DNA of 37,962 nucleotides from Flavobacteriales bacterium (GCA_012966015.1 DTRI01000096.1:1-37962), one strand, 5' to 3'. Shown: positions 23,707-32,854, counted from the stretch's first letter. The notes: generated by a model from the letters alone, not told the origin. Program-made: numbers and translations.

Positions 23707-25008
23707 TTACTGGATAATTATTTTTTTTGTGAATACAAGCTCTGAAGTGTTCAACATTAGAAAGTAAATGCCCTTTGTGTAGCTGCTTACATCCAATTGC
23801 TGCTGGTAGGTATCCTGTATCATGGGAATAGGCTGGTTATACACCTCTTCTCCTAAGAGATTAATAATTTTCAACTTCGTTGGCTCTTGCAGCCGGGAAT
23901 TAATCTCAATTGTGATTTGGTCCGTAGAAGGGTTTGGATAAATGTTGAATGAATAATCTTTTTCAACCTCATTCATGCTTGTTGGGTTTTGCAATTTATA
24001 AAACTGGTTTAGGTTGCCCGTAAGATATCCGGTGTTACTTGTAAGATGTATTTCGAAAAGGTAAGATGTATCTATCACTTGAAACAAAGACCAGCTAACC
24101 CCGCCGTTTGTAGTTTTATACAGGTAGCTTTTATCCATTGACTCTTCCACAATAAATCCGTGTTCATCATCCGTGAAATCAAAGCACCTGAATATTGAAT
24201 TGCTCAAAGTATCGGGAATAGAAACCCCACTCCATGTCACACCATTGTTTGTCGTTTTGAATAACAAGGATAAATTAGATCCCCACCCAGCTGTACCAGC
24301 GTAAGCAACCATAGCAGAGGTTTGTTTTACTGAGCTCACGGAAGAAGAAGTGATACTAAATGCCGTATCGCTCCATGTTATGCCCCCATCTGTAGTTGAA
24401 AGCACTCCACCTAAATATGCAAAAGTGCCATTCCAGGTTCCAATTACACCATTATTTTCGTCATTAAAATGTATAGAATTAATAGAAAGAGCATTGTGCC
24501 CCAAAGGCAGTGTGGAGCTTGTCCAATTAGCGCCACCATCTATAGTCTTGTACAGTTTTTCTGATATCACCCAGTAACCAACAAGCTCATCCACAAAATG
24601 TACTGCGGCAAATCCTTGTCCTGTATTTGTTGTATCTGGAGTGAGTTCCGTCCAGGTAAGGCCATTATCAATGGTTTTATAAATCTTTGACGTATTTGGC
24701 GCAGCAGTGTTCAGGTCCCTGCAGGCCACATAAATAATTGAGTCGGCAGGAGCAGCCATGTCCATATAATCATATGTGTTCATTGGAGCATTAAGGATTG
24801 CCCAGCTGTTTCCCCCATCTACTGTTTTGGCAAGTTCAATTCTATTAGTAGATATATTAAACAAAGAGGCATATCCAATATTGTCATCTATAAAGTCATA
24901 GGAATTAGCCGCGTGGTTGGGTGTAACATTGATTTCTGTCCATTGCGCAATCGTATTTATGCTTATTAACAAAGCAGATAAGCAGATAATAATTGATTTA
25001 GCTTTCAT
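23707..25008 (-). CDS. Secreted Asp-box (BNR/YCF48-like) repeat protein with T9SS type A sorting domain
   Basis: 433 aa. Signal peptide about 1-21 (ends TIAQ). Six Asp-box repeats follow the pattern T-x-D/N-G/N-G-x-T/S-W: TVDGGNSW, TIDNGLTW, TIDGGANW, TTDGGITW, TTNNGVTW and TTNGGVSW, spaced 40-60 residues, as in sialidase-like and YCF48-like beta-propellers. The end is a T9SS type A domain (NIYPNPSTDQI, IINLLGEEVY, GIYFLMLNT). No catalytic residues of a sialidase can be recognised, so a binding or structural propeller is more likely. The gene stands between the efflux operon and a decayed T9SS remnant. Confidence 0.87.
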   Translation of the reverse strand: MKAKSIIICLSALLISINTIAQWTEINVTPNHAANSYDFIDDNIGYASLFNISTNRIELAKTVDGGNSWAILNAPMNTYDYMDMAAPADSIIYVACRDLNTAAPNTSKIYKTIDNGLTWTELTPDTTNTGQGFAAVHFVDELVGYWVISEKLYKTIDGGANWTSSTLPLGHNALSINSIHFNDENNGVIGTWNGTFAYLGGVLSTTDGGITWSDTAFSITSSSVSSVKQTSAMVAYAGTAGWGSNLSLLFKTTNNGVTWSGVSIPDTLSNSIFRCFDFTDDEHGFIVEESMDKSYLYKTTNGGVSWSLFQVIDTSYLFEIHLTSNTGYLTGNLNQFYKLQNPTSMNEVEKDYSFNIYPNPSTDQITIEINSRLQEPTKLKIINLLGEEVYNQPIPMIQDTYQQQLDVSSYTKGIYFLMLNTSELVFTKKIIIQ

Positions 25009-25073
25009 AATAAAAAATTTATTTGTTCAACCATTATTTGATAGGAGTACAGCCCACGGTTTAAGTTTTCTCT

Positions 25074-25330
25074 TTAAACCATTATCTGATCCGAAGTGAT
25101 ATTATCAATCTTGCGCACCCCTTGTCCGTTGGCGTCATAAATAAGCAGCGAGAGCCTTTCATTTCTATAATGGGCAAGATCGATGGTAGCATATTAGAGC
25201 CTGTGGTGTCAATTTGGAGATCGTAACTTAAAGGAAGCTGCAGTCGGTAACCTGGGAATCGGAATCAACATACGTAACGGCAGCAGAAATGGTAAAAATT
25301 GAACTGGGGCTCCTATGTCGTAGAGCGCTC
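25074..25330 (-). pseudogene. Decayed T9SS sorting-domain remnant
   Basis: In this stretch of over 300 bp without an intact gene, the minus strand holds protein-like pieces in different frames. The clearest, 25193 down to a stop at 25074-25076, reads YATIDLAHYRNERLS, LLIYDANGQGVRKIDNI, TSDQIMV. This matches the CTD of the neighbouring beta-helix protein (LLIYNSMGQMVRAVDNIKDGQI). Further upstream, two other frames give FTISAAVTYVDSDSQVTD and LQLPLSYDLQIDTTGSN. I read it as the broken 3' end of a tandem T9SS gene, possibly a former duplicate of the beta-helix gene's end. The frame boundaries are approximate. Confidence 0.55.
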
Positions 25331-25337
25331 ATCATCA

Positions 25338-26888
25338 TTATTCAACTATCACCGTTCCAATTCCAGCTATCTCTGATTTATTCATCAAGTGTAAAAAATA
25401 AATCCCCTTGGTTAAGCTCTCTCTATTAATTGTTATTTGTCCATCCTTAATATTATCAACCGCTCTCACCATTTGCCCCATGGAATTGTAAATCAATAGC
25501 GTGTGCTTTTCGCCATTATTATTTTCAAATTCCAGCGATGTGTAGGCGCTGAATGGATTTGGAAATATTTTAATGTTATTCTTCCCGTTCGTCACATCGT
25601 CATTATTTATCCCAACATTTTGCTCGAAAAATAATGCTCCCATATCCGACCTGGTACCATCTGGGTCGAATGGGCTGCCTGGATCGGCAACATCAATACA
25701 CGGAGAGATCGATTGCAAGCTGAAATCATTGTTCAACGAATCAGTAAAAACGGGACTTAAATCAATATTACCAGTTCCTATGTAGCCCCCCTCCACATCA
25801 CTGAATGTGACAATCACATTGCTTACAATAGGATCTAATATATTTATACTTTGAAAATTATTACCCCAAATTATCGTATTAGATACAGAAACATCCGAAG
25901 TGTCTCGTATGAATATTCCACTTCCTTCATTGAAAACAATCGTATTGTTGATAACAGTTGCGGACGAATTGAATAGATCAATCCCGTTCGGAGAATCTCC
26001 CCAGGATCCAGTTATCGTATTGTATGCTATATATGGCGCTCCTCCATTACATGCAATACCACTACCAATAATAACATAGCCCCCTCCATTAAAAACGATA
26101 TTATTATTTGTAATGATCGACGATGAATTCTCACAATAAATCCCTCCGCCATCTGCAAAGGATACCATATTTGAATCAATTAAATTATGATCAATGGTGG
26201 GGGAGGCGTTAATGCAGCAAATTCCTCCTCCATTACCATCCAGCCAGCTCGCACCATATCCGTTTCTTATGGTAAATCCGCTTATTAATGCTGCAGCGCC
26301 TTCACCATTGGTAAAGGTGACAACACTGCTGCTATCTCTACCATTAATTATGGTTTGGTCTATATAAGATTTATCCCCCGTTGTGAGGTAGAGAGACGCA
26401 ACAACTATGTTCTTCCCTGTGAAATTGATGTTCTCAAAATAGGTTCCCGGTGAAACAAGAACCGTGTCGCCGACATTTGAGGCGTTAATACCTTGTTGAA
26501 TAGTCGGGAAATCGTTGGGAATATTAATAACAGCAACAGGAGCAGGGTCGCTTACCACAATGCTAGCATCCATATGGCCTCCTCCCGAAGGGTGACATGT
26601 ATAATTGTATGTTCCGGGGACAGCTACTACATAGGTGAAGCCCGAACCTCCGATAGTTGGTGAGTTCCATGAGGCAGCCCCAGGCGGTATGCTTGTAGAG
26701 GCAGTAGTATGCTGGCCATTTCCATTTACCCACTTTATTGTATCTCCGGTGACGGCGGTTGCCAATGAAGGAACAAACCCTTCTACAGGAGTGCTGTTGG
26801 CAGTAATAATGACAACGCTTGCACTGGTTATATTAAATGTAAATATGAATACGAACAATAGACCGATAACGAAATTCCTTCTCTCCAT
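25338..26888 (-). CDS. Plastocyanin-like plus parallel beta-helix protein with T9SS type A sorting domain
   Basis: 516 aa. Signal peptide about 1-23. Residues 24-113 resemble a cupredoxin: TGDTIKWVNGNGQHTT (His60) and GTYNYTCHPSGGGHMDASI (Cys98, His99, His105, Met106). In plastocyanin the second His lies three residues after the Cys; here that place is Ser101, so copper binding is uncertain. Residues about 120-420 are a right-handed beta-helix of the NosD/pectate-lyase type (DFPTIQQGINASNVGDTVLVSPGTY, then repeats such as GGGIYCENSSSIITNNNIVFN) ending in SPCIDVADP and GTRSDMGALFFEQ, a common ending for this group. The last 75 residues are a T9SS type A domain (KIFPNPF, IYNSMGQMV, GIYFLHLMN). 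Its promoter lies in the duplicated segment 26952-27098. Confidence 0.88.
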   Translation of the reverse strand: MERRNFVIGLLFVFIFTFNITSASVVIITANSTPVEGFVPSLATAVTGDTIKWVNGNGQHTTASTSIPPGAASWNSPTIGGSGFTYVVAVPGTYNYTCHPSGGGHMDASIVVSDPAPVAVINIPNDFPTIQQGINASNVGDTVLVSPGTYFENINFTGKNIVVASLYLTTGDKSYIDQTIINGRDSSSVVTFTNGEGAAALISGFTIRNGYGASWLDGNGGGICCINASPTIDHNLIDSNMVSFADGGGIYCENSSSIITNNNIVFNGGGYVIIGSGIACNGGAPYIAYNTITGSWGDSPNGIDLFNSSATVINNTIVFNEGSGIFIRDTSDVSVSNTIIWGNNFQSINILDPIVSNVIVTFSDVEGGYIGTGNIDLSPVFTDSLNNDFSLQSISPCIDVADPGSPFDPDGTRSDMGALFFEQNVGINNDDVTNGKNNIKIFPNPFSAYTSLEFENNNGEKHTLLIYNSMGQMVRAVDNIKDGQITINRESLTKGIYFLHLMNKSEIAGIGTVIVE

Positions 26889-26951
26889 GACTTATAATTT
26901 AAGTTAAGTAATTGATGTTAAATTAAAACAGAGTACGTTGGCCCTGTCTTA

Positions 26952-27098
26952 CTTAGACAAAGGTAGATAGAACTATTACCATAGTAAATGGACAATTCCC
27001 GCTAAAGCAGGTACTTTTTCTGGATGTTCTCTCTGAACTCGCTGGGTGAAACGCCGATTTTATTCTTAAAAAAACGACTGAAATAGGAGGGATCTTCG
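26952..27098. repeat. Duplicated segment, copy 1 (parent): AraC gene 3' end plus downstream promoter
   Basis: 147 bp matching 36706-36851 with one substitution (near 26971) and one missing T in the second copy. It holds the last 97 nt of the AraC-type gene and the intergenic region after it. The matching ends sharply on both sides. This copy is the parent, since the regulator gene is complete here. Confidence 0.95.
26958..26965 (-). promoter_or_regulatory. -7 box in front of the beta-helix protein gene
   Basis: The minus strand reads TACCTTTG, a perfect TAnnTTTG, 70 nt before the ATG at 26888 and inside the duplicated segment. The nearest TTG upstream is 27 bp away, longer than the usual spacing. 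Confidence 0.5.
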
Positions 27099-27883
27099 TA
27101 ATTCAGGAAATAGGCAATCTCTTTGTTGCTGAATTCCGAATACATCAGCAGTCGTTTTGCTTCCAGGATGATCCTGTCGCTTACCAGGTCGCTGGCCGTT
27201 TTGCCACGAATTTTTCTGGCTTTTTCATTTAGCTGTTCTGGCGTTGTTGAGAGCAAATCCGCGTATTCTTTTACCAGGTGCAGCTTTCTGTAGTTCTTTT
27301 CCACCAACATCTTGAAATTATATATCAGATCAGATGACAGATTGTCTTCAGGGCTGGTATCACTTTTTAATTGATCAAAAAAGCCCTTGCTTTTAAGTAA
27401 TATGATATTCAGATAGGATCTGATAACAGGTTCTTTCAGCTCATGGTCGCTCCGGTATTCGTTCTTTATGCTTTCTACCAGGCTTTTAAAAATCTGGAAA
27501 TCGCTATCACTCAAGTTCAAAATTGGTTTTGTGGTGTTATTATTCAGAAATGGCAGCTCGTACAATATGTTTTTGTTCGGGAGGTTGAGGTAATAAAAAT
27601 CCCTTGAGAAAAAGAGAACATATCCAAACGAGTCCAGTTCTCTTTTTACCTTGTGCACCTGGCCCGGTGAGACAAAGTGCACACTATTCGACTCAATTGG
27701 GAAAACTTCGAAGTCAATTTCATGGGTGCCGCCTCCCTCTATAAAGAGAAATATTTCATAATAGTTGTGCCGGTGAGGAATAGAGGTGTCATAACTTTCT
27801 CTGTGCTCCAATAGCTCCAATTCAAAATCGACACTGGATTCATCGTCACTTGTGAAGTCGTGGATGGGGATTTGTTCTTGCAT
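27002..27883 (-). CDS. AraC-family transcriptional regulator
   Basis: 293 aa from the ATG at 27883, which starts MQEQIPIHDF; an in-frame ATG at 27925 adds 14 unlikely residues. The N-terminal half is a cupin sensor domain (IPHRHNYYEIFLFIEGGGTHEIDFE, then HFVSPGQVHKV). The C-terminal 100 residues are two helix-turn-helix motifs (LHLVKEYADLLSTTPEQLNEKARKIRGKTASDLV and FSNKEIAYFLNYEDPSYFSRFFKNKIGVSPSEFR), with the family signature YFSRFFKNKIGVSPSEFR at the end. The inducer is unknown. The final 97 nt of the gene are duplicated at 36755-36851, where the frame is broken. It may control the T9SS gene just downstream, but no site is identified. Confidence 0.93.
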   Translation of the reverse strand: MQEQIPIHDFTSDDESSVDFELELLEHRESYDTSIPHRHNYYEIFLFIEGGGTHEIDFEVFPIESNSVHFVSPGQVHKVKRELDSFGYVLFFSRDFYYLNLPNKNILYELPFLNNNTTKPILNLSDSDFQIFKSLVESIKNEYRSDHELKEPVIRSYLNIILLKSKGFFDQLKSDTSPEDNLSSDLIYNFKMLVEKNYRKLHLVKEYADLLSTTPEQLNEKARKIRGKTASDLVSDRIILEAKRLLMYSEFSNKEIAYFLNYEDPSYFSRFFKNKIGVSPSEFRENIQKKYLL

Positions 27884-27991
27884 GTTTTCTAGATTACACG
27901 TGGGCCGGCAATTCTGCCATGCCATAACGCAGTACTGATGAAGTTAATTGATCACTTCATTGCCTTAGTCCTCATGTGCTCACCATTTCAT

Positions 27992-29524
27992 TTATTTTTT
28001 TAGCGTTGGCGAATGCTCTCCTTTGGGTCGCATTTGAGGAAAAAAGATGACATCCTGAATTGAATGTGAGTTGGTCATAATCATCACCAACCTATCAATT
28101 CCAATTCCCAAACCGGCAGTTGGCGGCATGCCGTACTCAATCGCCCGCAGGAATTCTTCATCCAGCACCATAGCTTCTTCATCTCCCTTCTCCCCCAGCT
28201 CCAGCTGATGTTCAAATCTCTCTCTTTGATCTTCAGGGTCGTTTAGCTCAGAGAAAGCATTGCACAGCTCTTTGCCGTTACAGATAGCTTCAAAGCGCTC
28301 CACCAACCCTTCATGCTCCCGGTGTTTTTTTGCCAAAGGAGACATTTCTATCGGATAATCGGTAATAAACGTTGGCTGAATGAGGTTTGGCTCTGCCTTT
28401 TCGCCGAATATTTCATCGATGACTTTACCCTTACCCATTTTCTCGTCTACGTGCACACCCAGAGATTTGGCCGTTTCAAAAAGCTCTTTTTCATCCATTT
28501 TTGAGATGTCCACTCCAGCATACGTTTTAATTGCTTCGAACATAGTCATTCGCTTCCAGGGGCGCTTGAAATTTATCTCGTTCTCTCCAACCTGAATCGC
28601 GGTCGTTTCGTGTAGGTCCAGCGCAACTTTCTCAACCATCTCCTCAACAAGATCCATCATCCAGTTGTAGTCCTTGTAAGCCACGTAGAGCTCCATTTGT
28701 GTGAACTCCGGGTTGTGAAATCTGTCCATTCCCTCGTTTCTAAAATCCTTGGCAAACTCATATACACCTTTAAATCCGCCTACAATCAACCTCTTTAGGT
28801 ACAGTTCATTGGCGATTCGTAAATACAGCGGCATGTCGAGAGCGTTGTGATGCGTTTTAAATGGCCTTGCGGCAGCTCCTCCATAGAGCGGCTGAAGAAC
28901 CGGGGTCTCCACTTCCAAATTGTCCTTTTCATTCAAAAACTCACGAATAGAATTGACTATTCTGCTTCTTTTAATGAACACCTCCATGGCCCCTGGGTTT
29001 ACAATTAAATCCAGCGAACGCTGTCTGTAACGCTGTTCTGCATCCGTAAATGCATCGAATGTCTCTCCTTCCTTTTCCTTTACGATAGGGAGTGGCCGCA
29101 GTGATTTGCAAAGCACCTTCAGCTCAGATACATGAATTGATATCTCGCCGACTTTCGTGGTGAATACATAGCCCTTCACTCCAATAATATCTCCGATATC
29201 CAGATATTTCTTAAAAACCTGGTTGTAAAGCGTCTTGTCCTCACCCGGGCAAATTTCGTCTCTCTTAACGTAAAGCTGTATCCGGCCAGTTACGTCTTGC
29301 AACTCCACAAAAGAGGCATTCCCCATGACACGTCGGCTCATTATTCGGCCCGCAATGCTGACATTTTGGTAGTCCAGCTTCCTCTTTTCGTAATTGTCCA
29401 GAATTCCCTTTGCGGAAACATTTATTTCATAGGTGTCGGCAGGATAGGGGTCGATGCCCAATTTTCGTATTTCCTCTAATGAGTGTCTTCTGACAATTTC
29501 CTGCTCTGAAAGATTTTCAGCCAT
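27992..29524 (-). CDS. lysS: Lysyl-tRNA synthetase, class II
   Basis: 510 aa, normal length. It charges tRNA-Lys with lysine. The N-terminal OB-fold anticodon-binding domain (about 55-160) has [23 protein letters not shown]. The catalytic domain has motif 2 near 260-280 ([20 protein letters not shown]) and motif 3 near 483 ([12 protein letters not shown]), with the family's [17 protein letters not shown] block at about 205 and [15 protein letters not shown] at about 425. It is a cytoplasmic essential enzyme. The gene stands alone, divergent from the sugar-isomerase operon across a 205-bp gap that shows no clear promoter match better than TATCTTTA at 29540-29547. Confidence 0.97.
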   Translation of the reverse strand: MAENLSEQEIVRRHSLEEIRKLGIDPYPADTYEINVSAKGILDNYEKRKLDYQNVSIAGRIMSRRVMGNASFVELQDVTGRIQLYVKRDEICPGEDKTLYNQVFKKYLDIGDIIGVKGYVFTTKVGEISIHVSELKVLCKSLRPLPIVKEKEGETFDAFTDAEQRYRQRSLDLIVNPGAMEVFIKRSRIVNSIREFLNEKDNLEVETPVLQPLYGGAAARPFKTHHNALDMPLYLRIANELYLKRLIVGGFKGVYEFAKDFRNEGMDRFHNPEFTQMELYVAYKDYNWMMDLVEEMVEKVALDLHETTAIQVGENEINFKRPWKRMTMFEAIKTYAGVDISKMDEKELFETAKSLGVHVDEKMGKGKVIDEIFGEKAEPNLIQPTFITDYPIEMSPLAKKHREHEGLVERFEAICNGKELCNAFSELNDPEDQRERFEHQLELGEKGDEEAMVLDEEFLRAIEYGMPPTAGLGIGIDRLVMIMTNSHSIQDVIFFPQMRPKGEHSPTLKK

Positions 29525-29729
29525 CTCTATAAATTTTGGTAAAGATAATAAAACAATAGAGGGTTGATTAAGGCGTTATGCGTGTGTACTATCAAAGATT
29601 CTATCTGAAAATTGGTAATTTCGCGACAAATAAATAATAGGATGAAACGAGCCATGACGATAATTCTGTCACACATGAAGATGATTGTTGGCGAGCACCA
29701 CGTGACCTTAAGAAACCAATTATAAACAC

Positions 29730-30713
29730 ATGAAAACATTAATTGAAAATTTTTCGGGGCAATTATCTGAAGCTGTAAAAATTGGTGAGGCCGCCGAATT
29801 AGCGTCTTGCGATAAAACATTAACCAATGTGCTTGTAAGTGGATTGGGGGGATCTGGAATTGGCGGTACTATTGTTTCGCAACTGACTGCCGGTGATGCC
29901 AACGTTCCTATAAATGTGAACAAGGAATATGGGATTCCGAAATACATCAGTGAAAATAGTTTGGTTATCATCTCTTCTTATTCTGGAAACACGGAAGAGA
30001 CACTGCAGTCAATGGAATACGCGATAAGTTCAGGCGCTGAGGTTGCCTGCATTACCTCAGGTGGTGAAGTGTTAAAAATTGCCCAGGAAAACAACCTAAA
30101 CCATATTGTAGTTCCCGGTGGCATGCCCCCGCGGGCGTGTTTGGGATATTCCCTCACTCAATTACTTTATTTATTGGATCATTACGGTATAACCTCCTAT
30201 GACTTTAGGAACGATTTAAGAGCATCAATTGATCTTCTAATACAGGAAGAAGACAACATTACAGAAGAGGCTAAAAAAGTAGCCGAATCACTTAGCAACA
30301 AGATTCCCATCATTTATTCAACCGCTGGTTTTGAAGGTGTCTCCATACGATTCAGGCAGCAGCTGAATGAAAATTCTAAGATGCTGTGCTGGCATCATGT
30401 TTTTCCTGAGATGAATCACAATGAACTGGTAGGTTGGAGAAATAAGTCTGAGGATATTGCCGTAGTTCTTCTGCGCAACGACAGTGATCCGGAAAGAGTT
30501 AAGACCAGGGTTGAGATATGCAAGGATATATTTTCAAAATACTGCTCTACTATTATAGAAGTCAACTCAAAGGGAAGCTCGGCACTGGAAAATACACTTT
30601 ACCACATCCATCTCGGGGATTGGATCTCCTGGTATCTTTCAGAAATAAATCAGGTTGACGCCACGGAAATAGATGTGATCAATTTTCTCAAGAATGAATT
30701 GTCCAAACAATAG
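29730..30713 (+). CDS. Bifunctional phosphoglucose/phosphomannose isomerase
   Basis: 327 aa. It has the SIS fold of the short dual-function isomerases: VSGLGGSGIGG near 34-44, IISSYSGNTEETL near 85-97, GMPPRACLGY near 131-140, and the C-terminal block HHVFPEMNHNELVGW, which holds the conserved PEMNHN of these enzymes. It interconverts glucose-6-P or mannose-6-P with fructose-6-P in the cytoplasm. The next gene, lipB, follows after 8 nt and the serine hydrolase after a further 6 nt, so the three are probably one operon. Length and motifs are usual. The 205-bp upstream gap contains only a 27-codon reading frame (29642-29725) that I do not accept as a gene. Confidence 0.9.
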   Translation: MKTLIENFSGQLSEAVKIGEAAELASCDKTLTNVLVSGLGGSGIGGTIVSQLTAGDANVPINVNKEYGIPKYISENSLVIISSYSGNTEETLQSMEYAISSGAEVACITSGGEVLKIAQENNLNHIVVPGGMPPRACLGYSLTQLLYLLDHYGITSYDFRNDLRASIDLLIQEEDNITEEAKKVAESLSNKIPIIYSTAGFEGVSIRFRQQLNENSKMLCWHHVFPEMNHNELVGWRNKSEDIAVVLLRNDSDPERVKTRVEICKDIFSKYCSTIIEVNSKGSSALENTLYHIHLGDWISWYLSEINQVDATEIDVINFLKNELSKQ

Positions 30714-30721
30714 TTTTAGCG

Positions 30722-31453
30722 ATGCAAAAGGTATCCTATATTGATTTAGGGCTTATCAATTACCAGGAGGGCTGGGACTTTCAGGAGAAGGTATTCTCTG
30801 AGCTCGTTCAATGCAAAATAGACAACAGAAATCTTCCCAAGTCTGAACAACGCAATACCGAAAGCAGTTTGATCTTTTGTGAGCATCCCCATGTCTACAC
30901 ACTGGGCAAAACGGGTTCGGAAAGCAACCTGCTGTTGGACAAGAAGCAGCTTGAGGACAGGGGAGCCAATTTTTACAAGATCAATAGGGGAGGAGACATC
31001 ACCTATCACGGCCCTGGTCAAATTGTGGGATACCCCATCTTTGATTTGGATAATTTCTTTACAGATATTGGTAAATACCTCCGATTTCTGGAAGAGGTTG
31101 TTATACGAACACTCCGTGATTTTGACATTGCCGCCGGCCGACTGGAGGGTTGCACGGGTGTTTGGATTGATCCCTCAGACACTAAAAAAGCCAGAAAAAT
31201 CTCGGCTATCGGAGTGAGGAGCAGCAGGTGGGTAACCATGCATGGATTTGCTTTTAATGTAAATACTGATTTAGACTATTTCAACAACATTATTCCCTGT
31301 GGCATAGATGATAAGCAAGTAACATCCATGAAAAAAGAGCTGGGACATGACATCAATATGGAAAGTGTGAAGGGAAGCCTCAAGGGCCATTTTGAAAATC
31401 TATTTGAAATGGAGCTGACAACAACACTGGATCAATTTGAGAAAGCCAAATAA
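30722..31453 (+). CDS. lipB: Lipoyl(octanoyl) transferase
   Basis: 243 aa. LipB moves octanoyl from acyl carrier protein to the lipoyl domains of the 2-oxoacid dehydrogenases, the first step of lipoate synthesis. Motifs are EHPHVYTLGKTGSESNLL (about 58-75), the strongly conserved GGDITYHGPGQIVGYPI (about 88-104), GVWID, the catalytic-site Lys159 in KISAIGVR, HGFAFNVNTDL, and the acyl-accepting Cys193 in NIIPCGI. All required residues are present. It sits 8 nt after the isomerase gene, in a likely operon. Confidence 0.96.
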   Translation: MQKVSYIDLGLINYQEGWDFQEKVFSELVQCKIDNRNLPKSEQRNTESSLIFCEHPHVYTLGKTGSESNLLLDKKQLEDRGANFYKINRGGDITYHGPGQIVGYPIFDLDNFFTDIGKYLRFLEEVVIRTLRDFDIAAGRLEGCTGVWIDPSDTKKARKISAIGVRSSRWVTMHGFAFNVNTDLDYFNNIIPCGIDDKQVTSMKKELGHDINMESVKGSLKGHFENLFEMELTTTLDQFEKAK

Positions 31454-31459
31454 TTATCG

Positions 31460-32617
31460 ATGAGACTTCTTTTAAAAATCGGGAAAGGCTTTTTGATATT
31501 TCTGGTTCTGCTCAATATATTGATCTTGATAAGCGGAAACACACACGTTTACAAAGGCATTGTCAATACCTACATGAAGGGCAAAATGAGCGCCGACATA
31601 GATGAATATCAAATTTTCGAGAACAGAGAAGTTAAAGCCGGTACGCACCGGCCCTGGCCCACCGGATTGGATTACAACAAGACGCCCATCCCAGCAGAGT
31701 ATTTGAGCGCCATTGAAAGCAGTAACAGCATCGCTTATCTCCTCATCAAAAATGACTCTATAAGAGTAGAGAAATACTGGAGCGGTTATGGGGATACTTC
31801 GGTTACCAACGCATTCTCCATAGCCAAAACCTTAATAGGCATGCTTGTAGGCATCGCAATTGAAGAAGGAAAGATCGAATCTGTGGAACAAAAGGTGGGT
31901 GACTTTTTACCGGCATATAAAGAAGGGAGGGCCAGTGACCTTACAGTTAAGCACTTGCTTACCATGAGTTCGGGAATAAACTTTGATGAGAGCTATGTCA
32001 GCCCCTTCGCCTATCCTGCCAAGGCCTACTTTGGCAGCGATCTAAAAGCCACCGTTGCGGAATACGAGGTTACGGAAAAGCCCGGTGAACAGTTCGAATA
32101 TCTCAGTGGGAATACGCAGCTGTTGTCATTTGTGCTGGAGGCCGCAACCGGAAAAAAAGTTGCCAATTATTTCTCTGAAAAACTATGGATACCGCTGGGG
32201 GCAAAGAGGCCCGCCTATTGGAGCCTCGATGATGAAGATGGGTTTGAGAAGGCTTATTGCTGCTTCAATTCCAATGCGCGTGATTTGGCGCGATTGGGGC
32301 AATTGTACCTTAAAAAGGGAAATTGGTTTGGAGAGCAGCTGGTACCGTCCGAATACATAGAAGAATCTATTGTTCCCGCCAGGCTGACAGAGAAGGATGA
32401 TGGGAGCGTATTAACAAGATATGGATACTCCTGGTGGATGCTGGACTACAAGAATCAGCACATCTATCTTGCGCAGGGAATGCTGGGACAATACATTGTT
32501 GTTATTCCTGAGAGCAATATTGTATCGGTAAGATTGGCCAGTAAGCGTTCGAAGGAAAAGAGAGGGCGCTTTCCCATCATTTTGTTCACGCTTCTGGATT
32601 ACGCTTTGCAATACTGA
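31460..32617 (+). CDS. Serine hydrolase of the beta-lactamase (class C/PBP4-like) family
   Basis: 385 aa. An N-terminal hydrophobic segment (about 8-26) anchors or exports the protein. The active-site motif S-x-x-K is Ser120-Ile-Ala-Lys123 within NAFSIAKTLIGMLVGIA. A Tyr-x-Asn-like element follows at about 211 (EYLSGNTQLLSFV), and the usual C-terminal GYSWWML and GMLGQYIVVIPE blocks are present. Members act as D-Ala-D-Ala peptidases, esterases or amidases; the substrate cannot be predicted. The gene follows lipB by 6 nt, last of the presumed operon, and a small hairpin plus T-run lies downstream at 32681. Confidence 0.85.
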   Translation: MRLLLKIGKGFLIFLVLLNILILISGNTHVYKGIVNTYMKGKMSADIDEYQIFENREVKAGTHRPWPTGLDYNKTPIPAEYLSAIESSNSIAYLLIKNDSIRVEKYWSGYGDTSVTNAFSIAKTLIGMLVGIAIEEGKIESVEQKVGDFLPAYKEGRASDLTVKHLLTMSSGINFDESYVSPFAYPAKAYFGSDLKATVAEYEVTEKPGEQFEYLSGNTQLLSFVLEAATGKKVANYFSEKLWIPLGAKRPAYWSLDDEDGFEKAYCCFNSNARDLARLGQLYLKKGNWFGEQLVPSEYIEESIVPARLTEKDDGSVLTRYGYSWWMLDYKNQHIYLAQGMLGQYIVVIPESNIVSVRLASKRSKEKRGRFPIILFTLLDYALQY

Positions 32618-32680
32618 TAATACAGCTCTTGTTGGAGAGGGTATTTAGTTATCACACGTTTTTGTGTAACCTTGTCCTTG

Positions 32681-32700
32681 TCACCCAAATAGGTGATTTT
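32681..32700 (+). terminator. Small rho-independent-like terminator after the serine hydrolase
   Basis: TCACC-CAAATA-GGTGA forms a 5-bp stem with a 6-nt loop, followed by TTTT. It lies 63 nt after the stop at 32617. The short stem makes it a weak candidate. Confidence 0.4.
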
Positions 32701-32746
32701 TACAAAACCCGAATAAACGAAGGGATTACAGAGGTAATTTTGGAGA

Positions 32747-32851
32747 AAAACCCAATGCAGTCATAGCTAAGGGCCATAAGCTTTTGTAGGGCTAATAAGG
32801 AAGAGGCCTGCTGTAAATAGCAGGCCTTTTCTTTTGCCTACATTGGGTTTT
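32747..32851. terminator. Nested inverted repeats between convergent genes (likely bidirectional terminator)
   Basis: An inner hairpin AGGCCTGCT-GTAAAT-AGCAGGCCT (32804-32827) with a perfect 9-bp stem is followed on the plus strand by TTTCTTTT. It is enclosed by a perfect 11-bp outer inverted repeat, AAAACCCAATG (32747-32757) and CATTGGGTTTT (32841-32851), whose T-runs face both ways. The element begins 130 nt after the plus-strand gene's stop and ends 3 nt before the minus-strand gene's stop. Termination of both convergent transcripts is the plain reading; a small RNA or MITE-like element is an alternative. Confidence 0.68.
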
Positions 32852-32854
32852 ATT

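Noticed and set aside
25029-25090. Short direct repeat AACCATTATYTGAT (25029-25042 and 25077-25090).
   Set aside because: Only 14 bp with one mismatch in AT-rich DNA near a decayed gene; not enough to call a target-site duplication.
29642-29725. 27-codon frame (MKRAMTIILSHMK...) just before the isomerase gene.
   Set aside because: Too short, no recognisable features and no coupling evidence; recorded only as a possible leader peptide.
32618-32854. A possible tRNA, 6S or SRP RNA in the gap between convergent genes.
   Set aside because: No cloverleaf, no GGAA-type SRP tip and no recognisable 6S bubble; the nested palindrome is better described as a terminator-like structure.
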